A model generated the notes under the pieces. The model saw nothing but the letters and a program-made list of their open reading frames with translations. It searched no databases and was not told where the DNA came from. A program made the translations under genes and the position numbers. From Spisula solida (lineage: Eukaryota; Mollusca; Bivalvia; Venerida; Mactridae), in assembly GCA_947247005.1 (NCBI GenBank), contig OX365955.1, forward strand, positions 8,504,001 through 8,568,000: a stretch of 64,000 bases of DNA, given 5' to 3'. Shown here piece by piece: positions 24,301-36,300 of the stretch (positions are counted from its first letter, which is position 1; every line of letters starts with the position of its first letter).

Positions 24301-27300
24301 GATCGGCAGTAAGAAAACGAACATTAAACGTGTAAAGTCGGTTTAAGCTTTAGTAGCAGCAACCAGATTGCTTCCCATTAGTACTCTCAGTGCTTTGATT
24401 CACTTTGCGAGAGACTGCTACGTACTGGTACTTTTTACCTCTATGGCAGCATAAGTAGCATAACTTCATGACGTGATGTCATTGCCTTCTTTATACTTAC
24501 AGGCTCACAGGGAAGACTCGGGGCTTGCCCAACTCTGTCGCCTCTTAAAATAATGTTGTTGTTATTATTATTATAAAATTATTATTACTGAACGTTATAA
24601 TAGCATACTTTTGAAGGCTTGTTCTTCATGTATATATGTAAAAGCATGGGTTATGTTCGAATATTGTGAGAATGCGTCCTATTTGTAAGTTTGTTAGGTG
24701 GCTGTATCCTCACTATCTTTGAATTGACACGATTATAAGTGCAGATGGCTTAACTTTGACATTGGACGAAAATTAAGTAATTTTATTCATAGGAAAACTT
24801 GTCTACTGAATACTTCTTGTAAGAAAACTTGTTATCTGTATGTATTGATATTATTTAGTGTCTTTATACTGCCATCTTGTATGGTGATATTTTGTCTATA
24901 TGGTCATTCAAGAGTTTTCCAATTTCTTGTCGAGAAGTTCAGTCACCAGCTGCTTAATTGCCGAAACAAACTCATGCTTGGTTTGATAATTGTAGAAAAA
25001 CATTGGTATATCAGCTGGAAAAAGTGACATTTAAAACTTATAAAAAATTATTTTGTCTTACAAGCTTCTCAATTCTCATAATAAGACAAGCCATAATTGT
25101 ATTAAATAGGTTTGATGGCCATTAAAAGGTGTTAATTGTATCAAACTAAGTTAGAGTAAAGCTGAAACTTGTTCATGCCGTAAAATATCATTACACTTTA
25201 TTTTTGTCCATCAATTTCTGTGTGCTCTATATTAAATTACGTTGGAACCGGGAAGTTTGTAAAACAAAGATTGATTTTTGGTTTAATGATAGAAAAAAGA
25301 CTGTAATATATTGAATTAGTGTCTGAAAGCACAAATTATTTGTGTTGTTTTTACTCCAGATGTATGGATACTATTTTGGGAAGGAGTTTGTTCAATGTTC
25401 AGTGGTCCATTTATATTTACTCAAGAAAATTTGTAAACAAATTTTGAGGAATTCAGCCTCCCTGTTGACACATATTTTACTCTTACAAGTATTAAAGACA
25501 TTTGTTTGATATAATTGATATTATACCAGGGGTCAATCAAGTACTTAGTGTAAACATTGTAATACTATAAGAGTATGGTATGTTAAATCAATGACATGCT
25601 CCCATCAATTCACTTGTAAACTATCAATCTCATTAAAATCAAACCCTTATTACATTTCACTACTTTACGCTGATGTAGGATCTGATGACACTCTGTATGG
25701 GGTCATGTCGATTTAAACTTTACGTCATCCAATCAAATCGCTTCTTTCACAAATTTGAAAGTGCGGTGAAACTCTGCTGAGGCTACGTGACGTCATTGTG
25801 CACCTGAGAGGTCACATGACCTATTATGGAGTGTAGTCAGATCTCTAACAGCGTAAAGGAGTGGATCGAGCAAATGTTAGGATCTGATTTGAATGAGATT
25901 GGAAAACTATCTACATACAACCTTTTACAAAGGATGAGACCGAACAAACTCTGCTGTAGCCTAATTCATGAATGTCAATTGACAAATTTCCACAAAAAGT
26001 TGTATGTAGCAGTGGTGTCAATTTTCCTGATTTATCTGGAATTCCGGATGTATCATTCCTGAAAGAGCAATGGCTTTTGACAGAAATCAAAGTTATTTGA
26101 TGAAAATATCTCAAGAAATGGCAAAGTAATGGTAAATTTCATCTGCTCTGAAGGATTTTCTTAATACAAACTGAGTTAAAATATGGAAACAAGGTAATTG
26201 AAGGCCTCTTGTTTGGAAAAATGGTCGGACGCACACAATTTACCTGATTTTTAATTTTGCCCTGTTGACACCCCTGATGCAGGCATTCCCTCTGATTCCA
26301 CCAGTTGAAAATTGGTCATTCTGAAACGTATTTTCTTAAACATGTCTGTGACACACTCAACATGGTTAATGGGAAGGTCTTATCATCTGGTGTTACCAAT
26401 ATATAGGTCAATCAACTTCTCCAAAATGATAGGGCATAGTCTGGACAAATTGACATTTAAAACCTTTAAAAAATATCTTTCGCCATATAAAAAGGACAGG
26501 TGATCAGAGACTGCACTGACTGCTTGTCAATTAGCTGGTGTTCTTAGTGTTCATAATGTTGCATAAACTTTGGTCTGCCCTGATACATGCTTAATGTCTT
26601 TTTCTTGTCTGACAATAAAATTCATTCAAGTTACACTCAATTTTTCAGAAGTTTTAATTGCTATTTTGAAGTTATCAAATTTGCCGAGTTTGCTTAGAAA
26701 ACTTGATACTGTTATATGATGTAGCACAACATTTTAATGTTTATTCCCTGATATTTCCTGTCATATTCTGCCAAGCATAAAACTCAGATCTGAGATTTTT
26801 CATACATTGTTGTAAACAGTTAATGGTTTTATTGAGATTAGTTTATTAAATATGAAATAATGGTTCCTATGGGAACGGTTCTCTCCCATTCTCCCAGATT
26901 CTAGTCTGGTAGTACATGGGCTAATGTTACCCATAAGGCTTGATATTAAATATTTTTTCGGAGAATTCCGTAAAAATAGGAATTGTCAAATACTCCAGAT
27001 AGTTCCTATATTAGATTATCTACTTATTGAATTATCCAATATCAACAGGCACTTTTATATAATAAAATAACGTCATGGAAACCAATCTGTCGACAATGTT
27101 CTCATTTATGGTGTCATTGACTTGCTGTTCTAGATGGGAAAATTTAACTTTCTTGTTACCCTCAAATAATTTGAACACTTGTTTGCGCTGACATTTTGTA
27201 TTATATGTAAATGTCAGTAGAGGTATTAAGGTCATTTTAAAAGTTTAAGCAAAATCTATTAGAAAGGTTATTTGATCAGTTGATGGGTTATCTGGTGTAT

Positions 27301-30300
27301 ATTGAAAAACAACATACAACAAGACAGCTGATGTGGACATTGTTGTTTTAACACCAATATGGGTATTATAATGTTGTTTATACAACCTTTGTACACCAGG
27401 TTTCTTACAAGGACCATGTTATTGTAGGTTAATATTACATCTGTACGACTAATGATGGTCAAATGGAATGTTTTGTCATTGCAATACAATCTGACCCCAA
27501 CAATTTTAATCAGAGCTAAATTTAGTCTCATAATTCAAATATATCTTGAGTTACTGAAAGTTACCTAAAAGCCGCAGATAGTTGGTCAATGAATGGCCAT
27601 GTACTACAACTGTCTCAGTCAAATGCCAAAAATTTACTGAAATGTCATTGATTGATGTTGAGTTTGTTTATATATATTTCCCCCCCCCCCTCAATAGCCT
27701 ATTGGTAGAGCATGAGTTGTGTTTTAAGTACAATAGGTCTGGGCTTCAATCCCTGGTCATGACATACTGGTATATTTTCTTCGCTTGACCCTGATCATAG
27801 ATATTAACTGCTGGTTTGCCCAGTGTCATGAAATAATGTGACTTGGTGGCCTTCATATGACTGAAATACTGTATTAACCTGTGACATTAAAAATATTTAA
27901 AAACAAATCTATTTTTTTTCAAATTGGTGAAAATACAATTTTTTAATGCTATAATGTTGTTTCGTACCATGTAAGCAAGAGTCATGATTTAAGAGGCTCA
28001 CTGAGAAGATTGAGCTTGCCCAACTGTGTTAAACTCTTTAAATAAAGTTGTATTATTACTATTTTGTATTTGTAGGCACCAAAGCTTTACCGAAGATAGT
28101 AGAACAGAGTCCTGATTCCAAGAGCTACTGTGATATGCTTGATGATACAGCTATACCGAACATAGATCTACAGGAAACCAGCAGTCAATGCTCTATGCAA
28201 GATGGTACCAGTCTCTCTGTTGAACATACTGACTCCTCTAAGACTGGTACCCCTCTAAGTTGTGCTAACTCTGGGGCAGATTGTGAAGTGTTTGGTGGTG
28301 GGCCGGGAACCACTGTGTTAGACACTGGTTATTGTTCAATGGTGATAGGAACCAGTCCTGTTGAAAATGTGGAAATGGCCTCACCAATGACACAAGAATC
28401 TCTGCCAACCAGTCCGAGTTCACAAGACATTATCTGTGAGGTTTCGCCAAATTTGGAAAACCAAGCGTGTTCACCGGTGAATTTATCAGCTTTGTGTAAC
28501 ATTGGAGAACGTGTTGAGATTGAAGAGTATGCAAGTGAAGAGTGGAAAGGGGAGACAACTACTGCACAATTGATTCGAGAGGTAAGCTTGTTTTAGCATC
28601 AATTTGACTAGATGCAAGTGTAAAGTATGCTCAACCATTTTGTTGATGGTTTTTGTTAAAGGATATCAAGAGTATCCATTGGATTATGAAATGTATTTCC
28701 AATGTGTTTACAGTAAAAATTAAATGCTTTCGTTGGTCAACTCTATTTTCCATCGTTATATAATATGTAAACATCGGCCGGCTGTTTGGTTATCTGTATT
28801 GTGCAAAATACTTTACCTTGGTACTGTTTTATCAAAGCACTTACACAAATCTTAAAGTTACGCTCCAATTTAAATTCTTTATAATTCTATAACAACTGCA
28901 AATAAGTGACGGCTGTGGTTTGTAGGAGTTCAGTAACTGAATCATTATTGGTATTGCAGCTCCTTTTAACACAAATTATCATTGATAACAAATTATGATG
29001 AATTTAAATTTGATTGTAAGTTTATGATCCGTAAGTGCTTTGATAAAACAGTACCCTGGACTTTATGAATAATCCGTGCTTATCTGTTGTCCCATCAAAC
29101 CTGTTATTTTATAGTTAGCCGAAAATAAACAAACATGCACAATATATACATTGCACGGCGACTGACCGCTTGCTACAGGGTAGATTTAAAAAGTACATCA
29201 TTAAAAGGGAGTATGCTCAAGATTGAACAAAAATTAACATCAGAAATGCATTTGATTGTAAACAGGCTAGTGTTATCTCCAGTGCACTAGAACTAGTCAA
29301 CACATCTTCATGGTACAAACCTCAAACATTCTTAGATTATGATAACAAAAGCACACAAAGTTTAGTTAGTAGCAGGTAAATAAATTTATACAATATTTCC
29401 TTGGACCTCATTCATCATGGTATATTTTCATTGTTGTGTACCATAAGTTAAGTCCAGTCAGGGTAAGAATAGACTGACGCAGCGTTCCAGTTCACTATTA
29501 CGGTGTAAAACCAATTATAAAGACTTATACTGTACAAACAACTATAATTTCAATGCTAAACTAACATACTATATTCGCTCTACCCCTTCAGACAATGGTT
29601 GTAATCTTTTGTGTACACATAAATGGTAACATCACTCTCACAATATCCTAACTTGACTGTATGTTTTAACTTAATAAAATACCTTACCTGTTTGTACAAT
29701 TAACTGATAAACACGGAATATTCGTGAGATCCTGGTAAATTATTTCACATAATAAAACATACTTACGCCGTTACGTAAGTTACGGTGTATAATAATGAAA
29801 ACTCACATAGAATAATGAGTTTCTTGTATTGTAAATGCAATCTGACAAAACATCATTGTGTAGTTACAAGGTCAGACAGCTAGACAAGCGAAGAATAATC
29901 AGAATGTCACAATGCTGTGTTCAATGAGATAAAAATCTTCCCCTGTTGCCAATCATAGTCCACGGTAGATTTCAATACTGATATCAGTTGCTTTGGTAAT
30001 TGCCTCTGCTGAAGAACCTGGATCTGTTCTCGATGGTTTATGGTATGGGAGGTTTTGAGAAACCAAAGTTCTGTCCTTCCAACAATTGGCTTGTGTAGTC
30101 ACTAGAGGTCACAATTTTAGCTTAATCTTTATGAAACTTGGTCCTAATGATCATCTCAACAATCTAGGTCACGTTCGATATTGGGTCATCCGGGGTCAAA
30201 AACTAGGTCACAAGGTCAAATTATAGAAAAATCTTGTGTAGTCACTAGAGGTCACAATTTTGACCTAATCTTTATGAAATTTGGTCCCAATGATCATGTC

Positions 30301-33300
30301 ACCAAAATATAGGCCAAGCTTGATATTGGGTCATCTGGGTTCAAAAACTAGGTCACTTGGTCAAATTATAGAAAAACCTTGTGTAATCACTAGAGGTCAC
30401 AATGTTGACTTAATCTTTATGAAATTTGGTCACAATAATCATCTTAACAATATCTAGGTTACGTTTGATATTAAGTCATCTGGGGTCAAAAACTACTAGT
30501 AGGTCACATGGTCAAATCATAAAAGAATTTGCAATAGAGGCTGAAATTTCTTAAATCTTATTCAGAAAATTTAAACGATGACCCAGGTCACCACTATAGG
30601 GGTGTGCATGCACTACTACAACAGGTGAGCGACCTAGGGCCCTTTTAACAGGGCCTTCTTGCTTTTCTTAGACACAAATTTTGCATAATGCTTTAATTTA
30701 AATGAGAAAAGCCCACGTCCAGTGAGATTCAAACAAATGTACTACAATTGGACATTTTCCTATTTCATGATATTGCTGATTTCCGGCTCTGTGTGTATGT
30801 GTTAGGTTGTCTGTATATAGGAAATAAGGTTATATTGGTTACCCGGCAGCACATATCCAAATCTCCTAGAAATAGCCTGAATATAATGGGTAATTGGAAT
30901 TGGTCTCTGGGGATAATATCACCGGTTAAGCCAATAGCCATTAATAACTGTGGAGAGGGAATTCACCATATGGTTTATTTGGATTGTTTCTGATTAAGCT
31001 ATTACAAATGTACTGATAAGTATGATAAATGAAAATTTTCATGTTTTTGGTATAATAATCTTAAAGTGGCAAAAAGTTTTTTGTTTGTCCTGTATTGTGT
31101 GCCATATGTTTAATTGACATTGGTTTTTTACGGAAATTAGATCAAATGTTTTGTGACATATTTTGATAATAACATTGATTTTTCCCATACATTTTCCCAT
31201 CATTTTGCCATATGTATCCGGCCATTTTGATTCGTTGGTAAAGTTCATCGATTTGGCCTCAGGTTTTTTTTTGGGGGGGGGGCTCCAGTCCTAGCTGTAA
31301 TTTGGGAGAGGGGATATCAGTATCAATTATTAACTTGTGGAAACACTGTGCTTATTTAAGTTGTCTTCATTTTTTGGGGGAAAACTGCAATTTTTCCTTT
31401 CGGAAGACAACTTAACTCAACTGAACTGTACCTAAGCTACCCAAAGGTAACTTTATCATTGATAAAGAGTAAAGAACAATTAAAAAATCCCAGAGTTTGG
31501 TAAAATTTGAAAACTTGACACAATTCATGAACCAAAGTCTGAGTAAAAGCTGGCTATGATTGGCGTACAAACTCTTCTTTTACTGACGTGTTAGTATTCA
31601 TTCTATCATTTATACGAAGGAATCCAGAGAACGCGTAGGACGACAGTAAATGAGGCCAATAATTAGATTTGGTGAAATCATTACCTTGCCTGTTTGATGA
31701 TAGCTTGTTTTATAAATGAAAGTAAGACAGTTAGCATCATGGGATGTCCACATTTAGGCACACTAACTTAAGATTGCACCTTCCTACGTAGACTCATCAA
31801 GTAAAATCAAAATCCAGGAATAATTATACTTTAATTTTTGTAACGTCCGGTGTAAAGATGTGTTTGTTTCTACCTACATTAAACATTTGCTGCACTTTTT
31901 TAGAAAAAAATCTATATTTTCGCTATTGTTTATATTTTACAAAGGGTTGTTGCCCTTCCTCAATTTAATTTGGGTTTGACTTAATTGAAAGTATTTCCTA
32001 ATTAAATTCCTGAAGAAGAGCATGAACAATTTAAACAAAGAGTTGTTTTGGTTGATATTATACACTTTCCTTTTGAGAGACTGGATGATTAACTTGGAGG
32101 CAGGTCATACCCTTCCATGAAAATTATCCACATATTGATTTTCCTCCACATGTGGAGCAGTTCCTGTGGTTCCTGGTTGATGGATATTGAGTTAGTACTA
32201 GTTAGAATACAGTCCAGGAGAACAGGTTAGGTGAATCGGCCTTGAATATACCCCTGAATGTTTTTTGATCAATGGTGTTAAAACCTTATAAACAAACAAC
32301 CTGAACAAACAAGCTGTAGTATTGTTAATACTGTTAGATTGTTTTTCCTTTATTACAGGCCTACCAGTCCATACCATTGCACTGTGAATGTTGTCATCTT
32401 CGTCGAGTCAGGGGGGACAACTATTGTGGTATCAGAAGTACTTTGTATCAAACTTTGGTTAACGGATTACCTCCCTTGAATATCTGGGCTTCCAAGACTG
32501 AAGCGTATGAATGCTTAAAACGGGCATACAGTAAGAAGTCTTCAGGGATTCATAGATGGAACTTTGCCAAGAGAGTCTCGTACACCAGCGAGAACCGCTT
32601 GGAAATTATGCACAAATGCTTATCAGTCTTATATTCAAAGGTTTGTATAGTACAGAGAATTTGATGTGATCCTCGACCTTCTATTAGCATAATTTAACAG
32701 CTGATATCTTGTCTATATTTGTAATCCGAGTTGTATATTGATGCTAGAAGTCTACTACAAAACACAAATCTGAAGGACTGATATTGCACGTTGTGTCCGC
32801 AGAAATCCTTTATATATGAGAAGCAAGAACCTTGATGCATTAAGGTCAGGATCAGGCCTAATTCTCGTACTGCATTCGAAACATATCTAGGGAATGGGTT
32901 GATGTTTAATAATGTATATACAGTATCCATGGAGTAAATGGTTAAAATGAGGAATAAGACAACATTTAGCCACAAGGACACTCTTTATTGTAGTGTTAAC
33001 TTCAATGACACCTTAGAACGGTTGTATTGTTGATATTAGGTTAAGTGTTTTAGTTTATCTTATTTCTTGTCTCATTTTAATGGAGACATGTTTTTACCTA
33101 TCATACAATATGTCATTCATTTTCTTATAATGATCAGATAGATAATAAAGGTCGCTAGGGTGTTGACCAAACTGTTGGCATCTTCTAGCTTTTTTCGTTA
33201 AACATAAATGGTAAATAGAACAATATGGCGTTAAAGGCGTACGCTGCAGTTTCTTGTATGAGTGATGTGGCATACATTTACTGGTAGTAAAATTTATTCA

Positions 33301-36300
33301 GTATCATATGCCAGTAACAGAAGAATACAAAAATAACCATAGGTCACCAAAGTTGTCTATGAGTTATCTGCCCTTTTCTCAAAATTTGGATATTCAAGGC
33401 CACGTAACGCAAGCATGATGAACTATGATTATTTTTGCATTTTACTGTTTCTAATGTCACTGTCCATCGTTCATACAAAGTTTAAATGAATTCTGTTAAT
33501 GGGAAAATATGTCCCTGTGTCTTACAAAAAGCTGTAGCGAATGCCCTTAACAGAACAATTGCATTACTGTATAAGTGGTTAATTTCGCATTGTGAAAATG
33601 TTCCTGTTTTTCGCGAATGACCTATTTATCGCGAACATTTCCGCAGCGAAAATTATGGCCTAATTGTTGTCAATATATAACAACCTTTCGAAATCGCTTT
33701 TTCGTGAACTTTAATATACCCAAAATGTGTTGAATCACCAATTCGCGAACTCAGGATATTTTTGATTGATAATACCAATGTAAGTTTAGAGAGTAGTAAG
33801 GGGAGATAACCCACTAATATCTCTTATTGTATAATTATTTCAGATTGAAGAAATGAACGAACATTCCAGTTACGCAGAGAGAGAACAACTCCTTGTTCGA
33901 ATATTAAATTCAGATATAGACTGTGACCTTGAACTTATGGAAGGTGTTAAATTATTGATGTTATTGAGTGCGATACATCTCCATGGTGATATGGAACAGG
34001 GAAATGAAGTACCGGTGTTTGCATGGTTACTGTTTGCACGAGATACGTCGGAAAATATGTCAAGTTTTGTACGAAATCATCTGAATCATGTCGGTGACTC
34101 GGGCGGTCTAGAACAGGTAATTTTAATAAAAATGATAATCAACTCTACAAAAGCTTTCATCAACTTTCAGCGAGTCTAGTAATTTTTCTCTAAGAGGGGG
34201 GGGGGGTTCTAATTTGTTCTCAGTGTTTCAGGATAATACTACTGATCCGCCCAGTACGGGATGCTATGACAAGTGGCCCAGTACTGGATAATACGACTGA
34301 TCCAACCAGGACGGGATGCTATGACAAGTGGCCCAGTACGGGATAATACTACTGATCCGCCCAGTACTGGATGCTATGACTAGTGGCCCAGTCCGAGATA
34401 ATACGACTGATCCACCCAGGGCAGGATGCTATGACTAGTGGCCCAGTACGGGATAATACGACTGATCCACCCAGGGCAGGATGCTATGACTAGTGGCCCA
34501 GTACGAGATAATACGACTGATCCACCCAGGGCAGGATGCTATGACTAGTGGCCCAGTACGGGATAATACGACTGATCCGCTTAATACGGGATGCTATGAC
34601 TAGTGGCCCAGTACGGGATAATACGACTGATCCGCTTAATACGGGATGCTATGACTAGTGGCCCAGTCAGGGATAGTACGACTGGTCGGCCCACTTTAGA
34701 CTAATGTAACTGTTTGGCCCGGGTCGGGATAATGTAACTGGTTGGCACAGTTCGGGATAATACAGCTGGCCCCGATCTCCCAGAGCATCTCAAGGAGAAA
34801 TCTCAGCTCAAATTGAGATTTTGCTGAAATAAGAATCTGAGTTTAAGACAAATCTCAAGTTTGAGCACTTGAAATGTTGCTAATATAATGCTCTAAACAA
34901 TGTTTTCATTTTGTTGATATCAATTTTGATTCTGATCTAGTCAACAAAATTTGAGCTGAGATTGATCTCAAATTGAGATGTTTCGGAAGATCAGGGCTTG
35001 GTCGGCCTAGTTCAGGGTAATGTGAATGGGTTTCAGTCTTTATAAATCTGAAATAATGTCGGTCACAAGGACTTTGAACCTAAAATATGATAGTGCAAAA
35101 TTTTACAACAATTTGTTTGAAATATTTGTTGAATGGCATTATATTACAAAGTATGATAATTATGAACTCCTAACCAATATATTCTTTTCATTGAATGAGT
35201 TCAACTGTAAATTACTCAATGCACATTACACCAGTTAGAAGCTGAATTAGTCTACCTATTTCTTTGATGTTCATATATCAGTGAAGCTTAAAGTAATATC
35301 AACATTGTGTAACTGGTTTCAGCGAATTATACTGATCAAACAGGCGTCGCTCACCACAGAAGATTGACATTAAATGTGGAGATATGCATTCACCACTATA
35401 TACGCTCACTTGTACTGGTTTGTAAAACATGATAGAATCTAGAAATTTGAACAGTAAAAAAAAAAAAAAAAAAAAAAATTGAACAGTAGTCTACTCTAGT
35501 TAAACAATATTTGGTAAAACATTATATACCTCTCCAAACTTGGATGACCCACTGTGAGATTAGACCTGGTACTGTATAATCACTATTAACTAGGTTTGAA
35601 TATTGGTTAGTAACCCAGGAATCAGTCAACCAGAGTCATAACACACTAGCTAACCAAAGCTTCGTCTGATCATAGAACTTCAGATCTGTCAATTTTACAC
35701 ATCAACATAACATAGCAATACTAGCAACACTAGCAATTACCTGTTCCACAATCATTGTGAAATGAATAAGGGAAGAGCCATTACTGAAGTTGTAAGAAAA
35801 CTGCGACTCAAGCCTTTTGCTGATAACTTTTTTTCATCACATACATACCGTGACCTTCCATGTGAGAACAAATCAAGGAACAATGTTCTATAATGTGTGT
35901 GATAACAAATGTGTGACGTCACCAGCTTTTTGGCACGAAAACTAACATTGCCAGCTTAAATTTGTTATTTCTGACGTTCTTATGACTCGGTAACTATGGT
36001 AATGTAATAAACAAAATCCTTCACTCATTGTCTATGAGATCAACATTTCTTAAACTTGTCACGAAAACAAATTATTTATTTCGCTAAAGGCTCACTAAAT
36101 AACTTGTGTTTTCTAGACTCGTTAAGAAATGTTCTCCAAAGACAACATATGACTGATCCTATATATATCTTGTATATACATATACACATAATTATATGGT
36201 TTGTACCTTATTCTGCAATAAAATATGTTTGAACTAATTGATTTAAACATATGACTTAAAATTTTAGCACTTTCAAATATGATGATTGGTACAATTTTAT

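Noticed and set aside
25826..26062. Possible coding exon ([17 protein letters not shown])
   Set aside because: No consensus splice junctions, no recognisable domain, and no phase compatibility with the OTULIN exons around it.
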